A DNA stretch of 64,000 bases from Symsagittifera roscoffensis (taxonomy: Eukaryota > Xenacoelomorpha > Acoela > Convolutidae), in the NCBI RefSeq assembly GCF_963678635.1, contig NC_087069.1, positions 33,875,090-33,939,089 on the forward strand. The letters run 5' to 3'. The position numbers and the translations under genes are program-made. The first letter of the stretch is position 1. The number at the start of each line of letters is the position of its first letter. Below are positions 50,727 to 61,799 of this stretch, in pieces. The notes beneath the pieces are model-generated. The model did no database searches. It had not been told where the DNA came from and was given only the letters and a program-made list of their open reading frames with translations.

Positions 50727-51071
50727 ATGCCTGGTACGAGGTCAAGATTGGCCTCAAAGAATCATGAGATGTGCACCATCTGTAGCAAGCCGAACGGTGA
50801 TAACTTGATATCGTGCGAGTTATGTGAGAGGTGGACTCATAGTGAGTGTATGGGCTACTCTGTGGATGAGTACAAATTCCTGGAACGATCTGCAAATGTG
50901 AAATTTATGTGTACTGGTTGCTCAACTACCGGATCAAAACTGGGCGGTGGGAAATGTCACGAGGACATCACTCGTGGTATTGAAGAGCTGAAGGATACAC
51001 TTCAAATAGCCAAGCCGGTAATGCAGTCAATCGCAGATGCATCGAATGCTCCTAAAAAATCAAAAGGCTAA
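50727..51071 (+). CDS. LINE-3 ORF1 N-terminal part with PHD finger
   Basis: The start ATG at 50727 begins MPGTRSRLASKNHE. The PHD-like C4-H-C3 pattern is CTICSKPNG, CELCERWTHSEC and FMCTGCS (residues ~15-68), followed by a helical segment. After the stop at 51071 the ORF1 continues in broken frames to ~51560 with a basic RNA-binding-like segment (SFRRLGKFDPNF, QLLVKF). PHD fingers in ORF1 are known in CR1-type LINEs. Confidence 0.8.
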   Translation: MPGTRSRLASKNHEMCTICSKPNGDNLISCELCERWTHSECMGYSVDEYKFLERSANVKFMCTGCSTTGSKLGGGKCHEDITRGIEELKDTLQIAKPVMQSIADASNAPKKSKG

Positions 51072-51663
51072 GTATTCAGATGTGCTTGAATCAGGTAATG
51101 AATACGCTCTTGAACTACGTTTTAGCGGCATACCTGAATAGAAAATTTCGAAAGAAAACGAAAAAATAGAGAGGGCTAAAATTTTTGAACACTAGGAAAA
51201 AGCCTTATGCGAAAGCATAAACAAATTGGGTGTTAATCCGAATGAAATTTCTTCATTTCGTAGACTTGGTAAATTTGACCCAAACTTTAAAAAACCCAGG
51301 CAGTTATTAGTCAAGTTTAGAAACATGTATACAGTTGAAAAAATACAAGCTCGCGCATCAATGCTGAAATTTATGAACCAAGATATATGGGTGTGAATTA
51401 CGCTGTTTTTATATCGAAATCCCTAAATAAGGATGAACAAGAAAAAGAACAGCAATTGCTGAAAAAAAGGAGAGAACTATTAAATAACGGAAGTGATCCA
51501 AAAAGTATAAAAATTCGGAAAGGTGTTTTGTTTTTAAATAACAGAGCCGAAACCACATCAGACTGACTATTGAAAAATTCAGGGGATATAGAAGTAATTT
51601 TGTTACAATATCAGAAGCATTTTCAAGCTGGACCGTAGACAAACCTTTTCAAATTTTATACTT

Positions 51664-52188
51664 TTGAATAACCCTGATATCGTTTGCTTATCCGAAACCT
51701 GGTTAACAACTGAAATATTGGAGACAGAACTATTTTTAAATGATTATAATTGCTTTCGATCTGACCGAAAAGCAAAAACTGGCCAGACATCACATGGAGG
51801 AACTATGATATGTGTAAAAAGATCGTTTTTTTCAGAAAATGCAAATTTTGGATATAATAGAAACGGTTCAGTCGTAGCGTGCTATGTCACTTTAGCAAAT
51901 CTAAAAATTTTGGTCATCTCATGTTATCTGCCCCCTGCGAACAGTAAATATTCACTTAATACGGAAGATATTAACAAGATGTTTTCCGAAATTTTGAAAC
52001 TCAGAAGTAAATGTGACGGTTTGATTATTTATGGGGATTTCAATTTCCCAACAACAAATTGGAGTAGCATTTCTTCGCAAAATTCGATTGCTATTTTTCT
52101 AACTTTTATCGAGAAATTTGATCTAATTCAAAAAATTGATTTTCATACAGCTGCAACAGGAATCCTTGATCTGTTTTTTTGTGAGTGA
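51664..52188 (+). pseudogene. LINE-3 AP-like endonuclease
   Basis: 174 residues with PDIVCLSETWLT (catalytic Glu), HGGTMICVKRSF, VISCYLPP and IIYGDFNFPTTNW (GDFN motif intact). A frameshift near 52175 moves the following SNHYPI (SDH-like) motif into another frame. Confidence 0.85.
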
Positions 52189-52536
52189 AAATATTCAGGT
52201 TACTGATATTTGCCAATTTCAAAATGAAAATAGTTTCACAAAAATGTCAAACCATTATCCGATAAAGACGAAATTCCATATTGAAATATCCTGCTTATAC
52301 CAGCGAAAATATGTTAAGGAGTCAACATTGAGTTTTTGCAACAGTGACTACAAATTATTGAATGATTTAATTATTGATAACCCCTTCGATACTTATTGCT
52401 GGTCAAATCCAAATGTCATAGTAGAACATTGGTACAAATGGTTGTTGGATCTTTTATCGAGTACGATACCTAAACGCACAAAACAATGTACATCCTTACC
52501 CCCCTGGATTAGTCAATCAACCTCCCATATGATAAA

Positions 52537-53898
52537 ATGTTTCAACACTGCTCGGAAAAACACAATTATTCACATACTAAAGTAGTGTTGTTAAAATCGA
52601 AAACAGACCAGCTTATCGAAATCGATAAAGTTAGTTATGAGGAATCCATGGCAGCTGAAAGATCAACCGGCAAACTTTTCAAATATTTTAGGGCTTTCCG
52701 AAAATCAGTTTTGCCTAGTATAATGCATTATCAAAACGAAAATGCAGATACGGATGTCTCAAAAGCAGCTTTGTTTTCAAAATTTTGCATCAGTATATGT
52801 GGAGTCGTCAATTTTTAACGAAAACGAATGCAGTAACAAAAATCAACCAATTTTAGAAAATATCGATTTTTCAGAACAAAATTTTTTTGAAATATGCAAA
52901 CTGTTGAATGTAAATAAAAGCAAAGGCCCGGACGATCTACCTCCTTTTCTATTCAAAAATGCAGAAACATTATCTCATTCAATCTATCAGACATTCCGAA
53001 AAATTTCTCATACCTGTATTTTTCCCGCATGTTGGAAAAAAGCCATCATTAGCCCTTTGCATAAAAAAATGACAAAAGTGACATTGAAAATTGCAGACCT
53101 GTTTCTCTGCTCTCAGTAATCTTGAAAATTCTAGAACGAATAATTTTCAAGCGATTATATGAACATTATAAAAAGGTTTTCCACAAGGCACAGTACGGAT
53201 TTCCGAAAAACCGATCGACCATTGTTCAGCTTTTAACATTTTTGCAGCTAGTCTATAACGGTCATGAAAATGGCGACAGTATCGAAACGGTTTTTACAGA
53301 TTATAGTAGGGCTTTTGACCGTGTTGACCACGGAATTTTGTTGCGGAAATTATTCGAACAAGGAGTCAGGGATAAAAACTTGAAATTAATTCAATCATAC
53401 CTAACAGAAAGGTCTCAAGTCGTACGAGTAAATGGCGAAATATCAAATTCAGAAAAAATAACGAGCGGTGTACCTCAGGGCAGTATTTTGGGACCCTTGT
53501 TTTTCTTGGTTTTCATAAATGACCTGCCTGACAAATGGTATACAGTTATAGCATTATTATTCGCAGACGATGCCAAATTCATTAGCATAAATTTGGGGAG
53601 GAATGAATTTCAAAATGACCTTGACAATGTGAATCTATGGACCCTGGAAAACAATATGCCTTTCAACGTAGATAAATGTACGCACCTGAATTTTGGGAAA
53701 AATCGATTTTCTTTTAATTTCAATACTGAACAAATAGCTCATGTAGACTGTCAGAAAGACCTTGGACTAATCGTATCAAATGATCTAACATGGAGCCAAC
53801 GTATGGAAAACGCATGCGTAAAGGCAAACAGAGTGTTTTTCATGATAAAGAGGAATACACTAAATCTACACTGGAAAGCAAAATTAAACCTGTATTAA
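52537..53898 (+). pseudogene. LINE-3 reverse transcriptase
   Basis: Pieces in two frames: SKGPDDLPPFLFKNA and FPACWKKAIISPLHK (52900-53060), then 53122-53898 with FHKAQYGFPKNRST, TVFTDYSRAFDRVDHGIL (motif A), SGVPQGSILGPLFFLVFIND (motif B) and LLFADDAKFI (motif C intact). The C-terminal region follows to ~54400, including YASSCIGLN and KRALNWILHS. Confidence 0.88.
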
Positions 53899-54455
53899 TC
53901 GATGGTCATTCCCGTAATAATGTATGCTAGTTCTTGCATAGGCCTAAACAAATACCTCATGACACAACACGAGATAATTCAAAAAAGGGCGCTAAATTGG
54001 ATTTTGCATAGTAAACATACCAATTACAAAGATAAAATTAAACATACAAATTTTACCACTGCCCATGTACATACAATTGAACAACCTGTTACTGCTGGCA
54101 AAATTAATTTTGAAACGATACGATACTTATATGATTGATGTTCCACAATACATAGATTTCTCTCGCTATCCTATTTTTCAGCTAAAGCGTCCATCAAAGT
54201 ACAGGTGTGAACAAAATTTCTTTTACCAGACATGTCGTCTTGCGAATGCACTTAGGATAGATTTGCGAAATTGGTCTGGACTGAAAGGCGCCCTGCTCAA
54301 AGTGTTCTGGAATGAATTTGCACTCTATGACGAAAGAAATAAATGCACATGGAAGCTTGCATGTGATTGTGCGACAAACAATTGTAGAACTAGACTCGCG
54401 ATATGAGACGTGAAGGATGACAGGGGCCTGGAACCCTTGTGGAAACACTAAATCC

Positions 54456-54491
<36 letters not shown>
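54456..54491 (+). repeat. (CTA)n microsatellite tail of LINE-3
   Basis: About eleven uninterrupted CTA units directly after the LINE 3' end. Simple-repeat 3' tails instead of poly(A) are typical of CR1/L2-type LINEs. Confidence 0.9.
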
Positions 54492-55375
54492 ACATGCTAA
54501 TTTTTAAGAATTCGTTTCGAAATAGAAACACATCATGGCCTTGAGTTTTCGCACCAACTGAAAAGGCGAAACAGAACAACGACAACTTTCTCAGAGAGAA
54601 CAACTATATTCGTTGAAATAGACGAGGCGAACAACACAAATTGGAATAGCAGTTGAAGTTATTGTTGGAATACCATTCCGAGTTCTTACGATTTTGCAGT
54701 TGCAATCGTTACAAGGCAATTCACGAGAACCAGGAAGAGTGCTGGGACGACGAGTCCAGCCTTCCGAGAAGAAATAAGAGAGTTTTTCTCCGGATTCCAG
54801 AATCCGGAAGGGTGTCGGGAGATAACTTAAACATTATTTTAACAAACGTTTAGCTTCGTGGAGATGTCCTGAAGTGAATTAATAACATTCAAGTTCGTTT
54901 TCAGATTCTGAGAAGCTAGGAGTTGAGGGAAAGGGCTGATCCACCTTCGATGGAGATGATGATTTTTATCTACTGAACAAAAACAATAGTAAAATAGTAA
55001 TTAATTAGTATCCCTGTTTTTACGAGTGACCTCGTGGTCTGGGGATACTGAGACGTAGTCATGAGCTCACTATTTTTGCATATAAGTAAGTTAATCAAAG
55101 CGTTCTGATCGAAGCCGGAAACAGTAACTTTTTTTGTCGACCCGATGTTAGAAAGACCACCAAAAGAACTGTGTTCGACAGAGACAGTGAAAAGCATGTA
55201 GAGCTAAGTTTAGACGCTAGTCAGTCGTTTTAGAATTTATTTTTTTTTCCGTCGATATGTACTTTCGGGCAAAAGTTACATTATTATGCATACAAAGTTA
55301 AAGTTGGAATAATTTCAAATTGAAGGAAATGAAAACATGAAAAGCAACTACTTTGAAAACTGCATGAAGAAAAAA
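54492..55375. other. Spacer between LINE-3 and R2 copy c
   Basis: No supported gene or RNA. The short open frame at 54653-54853 (with EECWDDESSLPRRNK) has no features I recognise. Confidence 0.4.
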
Positions 55376-55377
55376 AG

Positions 55378-55612
55378 TTCTAAGCATTCCAAGCTAGCAG
55401 ACAGGAGAGGAAGCGATTAAATCCAGAGAAAACCGAAAAACTTTCAATAAAACTACAATTGAAAAACTTCAAAATTTGACTGAGAGGATCTTTTAGTTGC
55501 GGAAAACACTTTCTGAAACCCATTCGACAGCGTTTGATGAAAATTTAAAAACAATCGAGCGTAAAAAATAATTCTCTGTATCTAATCTGAGATTTTTAAC
55601 GTTTTGTTCAAC
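55378..55612. repeat. Dispersed repeat R2, copy c (uninterrupted)
   Basis: Carries both halves found on either side of the giant element ('gacaggagaggaagcgatta' through 'gaaaatttaaaaacaatcg', then 'ctgagatttttaacgttttg'). It therefore represents an empty-site relative of the insertion target. Confidence 0.8.
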
Positions 55613-55710
55613 CGAAGTCAATATAGAAACCAATACTAAAATGCCAGAGAAACAAAAACCTTGCTCTAGATCCGAATGAAACCATAATTAAGAAATTTAA
55701 AATGTTAATT

Positions 55711-55743
55711 CAAAGGTTTTTGCACATTTTGTGCATCATCAGG
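55711..55743 (-). ncRNA. Hammerhead-ribozyme-like motif, PLE-1 downstream flank
   Basis: On minus: CCTGATGA, then a perfect TGCACA-AAA-TGTGCA hairpin, then AAAACC. The CUGANGA core box and stem II are present. The GAAA box reads AAAA, so this copy is probably inactive. Confidence 0.5.
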
Positions 55744-56023
55744 ATTGAAATTTTTTACAGTATTTACAAAACAATCAAAGATCTGTAAATTGAGAAACAT
55801 GTCTAAAAATGCTTTCAAACTTTTTGACCAACCAAATTTAAACAATTGTAATTACATAATATATTAATTAATCAAAAATATCAAGTTCCTGTAAATTTCT
55901 GATAATTCTTTTTAGCTTTTTTCTTTCTTGATTATAAAAATTCGATTTGGGAATATTTTTGATTCTGACATGCCAGTTTTTTTTAACTTTTAGCCATGTT
56001 ATACATAGACTAAAAATTTAGCG

Positions 56024-57860
56024 TTAATTCCCGGCTCCTGAATTCGTTAATGTGTTGATGCAACCTCTGAAATTTAGAATGGTGCCGGTATCAGTGGGTT
56101 TTTGGTACCACCCACATGTGACCTTTTTTCCTGAGTCCACGTTGACATATAAATCCAAAAAGGCCAAATTACCGTCACTATTAAGTTCTTCTAGGGTGAA
56201 CTGCAAGTTTGGAAGCAACTTATTGGCAGCCTTGAGAACTAATCAGGATCGCCCTTGACATCTCTAAATATGTCGTCCACATATTTTAGAAAAACTTTAA
56301 CACCATTCTCAGCCCAATCCGCTTCCTGTTGTTTTTTGTAAGCAATGCAACACCATACTGTTTCAGCGATGTCTGCGTATTCAGATTCCGATTGTTACCA
56401 CACCCTCCCTAAGTGGTACCAATTCAAACAATCTTCGCATTCTACCCCTTTAGTCCGATATGTTACCTTTTTCTGACATCCAGAGCAGACCTCCTTGTTA
56501 CCCTCAATTAGCACAGTCAATTTTGGTACTTCTTTCTTTAATGCAGGTTCGTATTCTTCGAGCCACAAATTGGCCAGAAATACTGCAAGAGAGGCGCCCA
56601 ATGCTAAACCGTTTTTTTGTACATAACCACAAATCCTTGCATTTAAAGTGTACCTTACTCACTGCCAATTTCATTAGTTTTTTCATAGTCTTGCGAGATG
56701 TTTTCGGAAGGTTGACTTGCTCTTATAAACTCTTCAGAGCTATTTCAATAGCTTCCTTGAGCGGGACATTAGTGTACAAACTCTTTACATCAAGGGAGAT
56801 TATACGCTCATGAGAGTCCAGTTCAGTTTTCTTCAAGATCTCCCTGGCCAATTGAGTGTTCGTTTCTATGTTTGCCCCCTCAATTTCCTAAAAGTATTTT
56901 GCCAATAAATTATTTAGGTTGTCATATAAGCTACCAGGTAAAGAAAAGACGGGACCAAGTGGTGTACCTTGCTTATGTACTTTTGCTAATCCTTAGAGCC
57001 TAGCCGGCTGTGCCCCCGTTAATCTCAACACAGTAAACAGCGCTTCGCTAATCTCGTCCTTCTTTTTTATTGCGAGTAATTCCTTGTTTATGTCTTTTTC
57101 AATTTTCATGATCACGCTGTCTGTCAGATTCTTCCTCTCACCAAATTGTTCTGCCTATAATAAATCTTTCAGTTTCTTCTCATGTCTCCTTTTTCATCAC
57201 ACAAAAACCCACGCACTTATCAAACGGCACTGCCAGAAGACCGTTGCCCTTCAAATACTTTCTGGCTTTTTTAACACCTTTGTCAGAGGTGGTCTGTTTC
57301 AAATTCATAGTATATCTTTTTGAAGCTGCTTTAATCTCACATATTTTTTCTTCGGGTAATCTATTTAAGTTCAATTCAGACACAAAACTGTCAAGGTCCG
57401 CAAAGAAGTGAATATCATAAATTTTGTCTCGTACCGGATGTTTTGGTCCAAAACTTAAGGATTCCCGCACCCAAAGCGGCAAAACCACTTCATCCAAAAT
57501 TCTAACTGACCTTTCACTCAAGTTTTTTAATGGTCTATCCTGACTTTTCAAAAAATTTTCAAGCTTTTTCTTGTTTCGGCTTATCAGGTTATTGAGACTA
57601 CAACTTGCTTGCAGGTTCAGATAGAATATTACCGAAGGCCACCATTTCTCATCTATAACCCTTCTCACTACCTCCCTTGCTTTTGCTAGGTTATCCGATG
57701 CCTTGGCCCTATCCGCATTTGCCTGGCTTATCTCAGATCTCAGGAGTCTCAATCGAAAGCTGTGCAACGCTTGATCCGAAAACAACTTAGTTATCAGGCA
57801 CGCGAAACAGTAAAAAATCTGGTGTATTATCGTTATCGAGACATTTTTTCAGAAACTTAA
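56024..57860 (-). pseudogene. PLE-1 reverse transcriptase with inserted zinc-binding module
   Basis: N-terminal Penelope region: CLDNDNTPDFLLFRV (about 57855-57800), frameshift, then an intact 201-residue piece (57785-57180) ending KARKYLKGNGLLAVPFDK. The next ~350 bases, in broken frames, hold a GLAKVHKQGTP block, a GANIETNT block and LDVKSLYTNVPLKEA. Motif B is GASLAVFLANLWLEE at ~56600. Directly after it comes the zinc module CSGCQKKVTYR...CEDCLNWYH (56480-56400). The YVDD motif is damaged. The thumb (LQFTLEELNSDGNLAFLDL, GWYQKPTDTGTILN) ends at 56024. Confidence 0.85.
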
Positions 57861-58417
57861 TTCTCAGGAAAATGCTATTAAATTTATTAAAATGTTTTGA
57901 AATCTAACACAAGTTTCCAAAGGAGTTTTGTTTTCAGGACCAATCTAAGGAGTGGTAGCGGCAGCAAAATTGCGGTAATCTCTTCTTTGCAGGCCACGAG
58001 CACTTAAACTTATGTGGCACTCAGCGAAGAAAAATCAGCCTCAAAAATATCTTACCACTTATTGGTCGTTCGGCTCCGGCTGATGATCCCCAGCCAACAC
58101 CTCCGCTCTCCGCGCCTTTTCCCATCGGCTCCCTGCGATGGCTTCTTGGTCTGGGCCCGTATCTTTGAGAAAATACCTGGAAGGTGGTCTCAATTGGACA
58201 GCACAACCCGTATTGACTTCAGTTCCAGTTCACTTGACTGGTGCAATTGGAGATACTCTCTGAGGACCGCAGGATTCTGTCTCTTGCTTCTAGAGATGAG
58301 GTTGCCGCTTGTCTTTATGACAAGTATCTCTGTCTTTCGCAGATCCTCAAAAATATCGGGAGTGCCCGTACTCCTGCAGCAGACAGAGGCACTTATTTGT
58401 CTTCGCTTCGATTGTAA

Positions 58418-58693
58418 CTACGCCAGTAGTTCATCAAGTGGGCATGGCGTATAGTGGTTAGTGCGATGAGAGGATATGCTGTTGTTCAGTAAATCTTGCC
58501 AGGGGATATTCTGCTTACTGGCCAGAGGTTGCTGTTCAAATAAATTTCGTAAATTCTTCCCCCTGTTCAGAGTATTGGAGTTCAAAGAAAGGCCGGGGAC
58601 TGCGTAGACCTTCTGCTGCGTCTCTTTCCGCTCCTCTAGCTTAAGATCTTTCAGGCTGTGATAAAGGGAGCTGGCAGCTACAATCATCGCCAT
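58418..58693 (-). CDS. Short ORF of unknown function in the 5' part of PLE-1
   Basis: 91 codons starting MAMIVAASSLYHSLKDLKL, located between the upstream PLE-1 flanking repeat and its RT. It may be the N-terminal extension of the PLE-1 protein, since further minus-strand fragments (58206-58021) follow. No domain is recognised. Confidence 0.35.
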   Translation of the reverse strand: MAMIVAASSLYHSLKDLKLEERKETQQKVYAVPGLSLNSNTLNRGKNLRNLFEQQPLASKQNIPWQDLLNNSISSHRTNHYTPCPLDELLA

Positions 58694-58876
58694 TTTAACT
58701 CAAACACTACTGACATTATGAACAAAAAGCGGGAGTAAAATTCTGTACAAATAGAGAAAAAAAGATAGAATTAATGACTGTTTTCTTTAAAGGAATATAA
58801 TAGTTTGCTTATAGTTTATAGCTAAATAGGGTTAGAATTTAACAAAAATGGTTATGAGAAATTTAAAGTGTTAATT

Positions 58877-58909
58877 CAAACGTTTTCGCACATTTTGTGC
58901 ATTATCAGG
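58877..58909 (-). ncRNA. Hammerhead-ribozyme-like motif, PLE-1 upstream flank
   Basis: On minus: CCTGATAAT, a GCACA-AAA-TGTGC hairpin, then GAAAACGTTTG. The GAAA box is intact. The CUGANGA box has one change (G to A). Confidence 0.5.
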
Positions 58910-59147
58910 ATAAATTTCTGATATTTCTTTTTAGCTTTTTGTTCTTTCATGGTTATATTTCTTTTTAGTTTTGTCTCTTGATGTGAAAAGTTTGTACACC
59001 AACGTTCCCCTGAAGGAGGCAATTGAAAATGCTTTACAGAAGCTGTACAGCCAGGAGTCTCCTCCTGAAATTCAAAGAGCAACCATGAAAAGGCTTTTGA
59101 ATATGGCGGTCAGCAAAGTATATTCCAAGTGTAATGATTAATGATAT

Positions 59148-60236
59148 GTGCAAGTTGATGGTTTAGCAATGGGCGCGTCCCTCGCTGTAATTCTGGCAAA
59201 CTTATGGTTGAAACAGTACGAGTGTGCTCAAAGACAAGAAATACCAGTGGGAACGGAGATACAGCAAACTAATGACAAAAACGGTTTGTGCCCATGTTAC
59301 AGCAGGAAAGTCACATATAGATCAAAGGGAGTTCAATGCGAGATTTGCCGAAACTGGTATCATCTAAAATGCGGAAAAATGTCCAATGACGTATACGCAT
59401 CAATAACCGAGTTATTCTGGTACTGTGAAAGCTGCTGCCGTGCTAAGAACAAGAAGAAGGATACTCCTCAGTTGAAAATGTTCCTCGGGTATGTGGATGA
59501 CATTGTTAGAACAGTCAGAGGGGAGCCGAGTTGTCTTCTCGATGCCGCCAATTCTCTTCATCCAAACCTGCAGTTCACTCTAGAGGAAACTAATTCGGAG
59601 GGGAATTTGCCGTTCCTGGATTTGAACATAAATGTATTGCAGGGTAGGCGTGTAACTTGCAGTTGGTATCAAAAACCAACAGATACAGGGACTATACTGA
59701 ACTATAGAAGCTGCGCCCCAACTCAGTATAAGCGTAGTGTTATCCAAGGCACTGTACACAGGGTTTTTAGGAGTAAATCTAGCTGGAAGCAATTTGATAA
59801 GGCTATGGAAACTAATAGGGCGCAATGGCTGACAAATCAGTACCCTGAAAATTGGTCCGCAAAGATGGCTTCAGACGCCTTGTGCAAGATCATCGAAGGT
59901 ATGGGCAAGCCCCTGGATAGTGAGACGTGTTTGTCAGTTCAATCACCAAAGGATGGGAAACCCCCATTGCTGATGGTGCAATTTAGAGGTAACCAGAGCC
60001 AATATTTTTCTAACAGGTTAGGAAAATTAACTAACGTTCAAGTGGTTTTCACCAAAAGAAAACTAGAATCATGTTTAGCATCACTGAAGTCAGCATTTTC
60101 TTATGACCTCAATTCAAGAGTGGTTTATAAACTGTCATGTAGTGGATGCACTTTCACCTATGTTGGACAAACTGTTCGACGTTTGGCCACTAGAATTGAG
60201 GAACATAAGAAAGCAGACTCACATAACATAGAATAA
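59148..60236 (+). pseudogene. PLE-2 RT (motif B onward) with PHD-like insertion and partial GIY-YIG
   Basis: 362 open codons; the frame is also the reading frame of the upstream RT piece (58980-59140), from which two stops (TAA TGA, ~59138) separate it. Order: GLAMGASLAVILANLWL (motif B), 15-residue spacer, zinc module CPCYSRKVTYR...CEICRNWYHLKC...WYCESCC (~residues 45-105), LKMFLGYVDDIVRTV (motif C), LQFTLEETNSEGNLPFLDL (thumb), SWYQKPTDTGTILN, linker, then YKLSCSGCTFTYVGQTVRR (start of GIY-YIG). The second ligand Cys of the module is displaced (CPC instead of CXXC). The GIY-YIG domain is cut after RIEEHKK. Confidence 0.88.
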
Positions 60237-60287
60237 CATTTGTAAATTGATGTATCATCGACATTTAGATTAATTTATTGTAAAAAG

Positions 60288-60326
60288 CCTGACGATGCAC
60301 AGATGAACATAGTTGCGAAAACGTTT
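60288..60326 (+). ncRNA. Hammerhead-ribozyme-like motif, PLE-2 downstream
   Basis: CCTGACGAT, a GCA...TGC stem with a long loop, then GAAAACGTTTG. Both conserved boxes (CUGANGA and GAAA) are intact. Stem II is short. Confidence 0.5.
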
Positions 60327-60360
60327 GAAATTTGTTCTTTAGCAAAAATTTCTATAGCAA

Positions 60361-60500
60361 CTAAGCCGACAAAACATAAGCATACGTCGACAAATTTATT
60401 GAAACAAAAGACTTCCCGTTTGAAAAAAAACAGGTCCTGGTCAGATGCCAACTCAAGGCTCGGACAACCCAGGAGTATTCGATACCGCCAAACTCAGTGT
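60361..60500 (+). repeat. SINE-like fragment
   Basis: 'aactaagccgacaaaacata' and 'acaggtcctggtcagatgcc' echo the SINE bodies at 26380 and 11760. No clear tRNA A and B box pair is retained. Confidence 0.35.
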
Positions 60501-60699
60501 ACGGCCAGACTTCGCAGACCCGGCGAAAGGCGCAGGCGATGCGGGTAACTGCGGATAGACAAGCCAAAACTACAGTGAGGTTAGCTACATTTTGGGATGT
60601 GCGCTGTTTGCACATTGTGAGTTTTTGTTTCTCGTGACCAGCAGTGCAATGAACATAATGCATTTACCACCGACGTTTGTGAGACTCATTCTCAGAAAA

Positions 60700-61699
60700 A
60701 GACTTTTGAGAAAAACTGTTTTGAATTATACAAAGTGCTTGAATACATTTAACAATAGCCAATATTGCCCTAATATTCTGAGAAACTGCATAGTTACCGA
60801 TATAATACCAAATTTTTTGCGGTTGAGGGTACTACTTAGGACAGAGATGGGTAGGACAGAAGAGTATAGCCGTAGGATAGTGGATGACTTAGGCAAGGTA
60901 AGGGTCATAGTTACGAGAACAATTGATAAGAGATTACGGATATCCGTCAATAACTAAGTTCTGCGTCAAGCAAGGGACAACGCTTTAGCTACGCGCCTGT
61001 CACTCTAGGAAAATTAAGCAGTTAGCTGATAGAAAAGACAAACCCCTAGAAAAGAGACACAGAAAAGCGGTGAAGATACTAGATGAGAGTAAATTGCCGG
61101 GATGGGTGGATAAGTTACTGTCTATGGGGCCTGAGCATCCAGTCCGATACAAACTCAATGAGGTCCACTTTTTAGCAATCATAGATTTTATTTGTCGGAA
61201 CTGAAGAAGCATGACGTGTTTGGCAAAAATTTATGTGAAATGGAAGCAGCTGCTAATTGGCACACAGTGATATGGGATATCGGAAAAACGCCAGACTCCA
61301 CATAATATGGGAATTGAAGAAGCTAGAAAATATCTCAAAAACAACGAACTGGTGGCGGTACCTTTTGATAAGGGTATCGGGTTCTGCGACATGAATAAAC
61401 CCACATATGAAGAAAAACTGACCCAATTGCTAGTATCAGAACAGTTTGAGAGACATGATAAAATATGTGATTCAGTTGTTCCAAAAATTGAAAAAAAAAA
61501 ACGTGAACTACTGGCCATAAACAAAAGGGATAAGATTATAGATGGCTTATATGCGAGGTTGAGGTCAACTGGTAGTCAAACTTCACGTCTTTATGGACTG
61601 GCTAAAGTACATAAAAAGGATACACCGCTACGACTGGTCCTCTCTCTCCCCGGTAGTTCTTATGGAAAAATTGAACAAAACACCAGCTTATTGTTTTGA
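60700..61699 (+). pseudogene. PLE-3 N-terminal region and RT fingers
   Basis: NCIVTDIIPNFLRLRVLL (about 60785-60835) matches the Penelope N-terminal block also seen in PLE-1. RHRKAVKILDESKLPGWVDK and SMGPEHPVRYKLN follow across stops. 61307-61699 is open and holds MGIEEARKYLKNNELVAVPF and RLYGLAKVHKKDTPLRLVLS, the conserved Penelope KxHK-P RT block. Confidence 0.75.
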
Positions 61700-61799
61700 T
61701 AAAATCGAGGGTGCAAATGTTGAGACCAACACTGAAGCAGCTAGGGTTTTTATGAAGAATACTTAATTATACTCTGATGAGAGTATCATTTCCCTGGAT

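Larger units (their letters stand above)
50460..54491 (+). mobile_element. CR1-like LINE (LINE-3) with PHD-finger ORF1 and (CTA)n tail
   Basis: Order on plus: ORF1 with PHD finger (50727-51071 and degenerate continuation to ~51560), endonuclease (51664-52188), linker (52190-52600), RT (52740-53898), C-terminal region (53902-54400) and a CTA microsatellite tail. Several frameshifts and stops make it inactive, but it is better preserved than LINE-1 and LINE-2. The 5' boundary is approximate; it abuts the R2 copy. Confidence 0.85.
55687..58940 (-). mobile_element. Penelope-like element PLE-1 with flanking repeats
   Basis: Minus-strand RT remnant (57860-56024) flanked by direct repeats. Both 55690-55745 and 58855-58910 carry 'gttaattcaaa', then a hammerhead-like hairpin, and both have a 'ttctgata.ttctttttagc' block at about 55896 and 58917. 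These flanking repeats correspond to Penelope pLTRs. The GIY-YIG endonuclease is absent between 56024 and 55745, so the 3' coding end is deleted. Stops and frameshifts make it dead. Confidence 0.75.
58975..60330 (+). mobile_element. Penelope-like element PLE-2, 5'-truncated
   Basis: Starts abruptly in the RT at LDVKSLYTNVPLKEA (58980), lying head-to-head with the PLE-1 flank. It runs through RT, thumb and the start of GIY-YIG to a stop at 60236, followed by a hammerhead-like motif at 60288. Extensive 5' truncation is typical of Penelope insertions. Confidence 0.8.

Noticed and set aside
55605-55655. Short Penelope RT-like word (NIETNT) on plus just after R2 copy c
   Set aside because: Too short to support a separate element. 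It may be a relic, but it cannot be told from chance.
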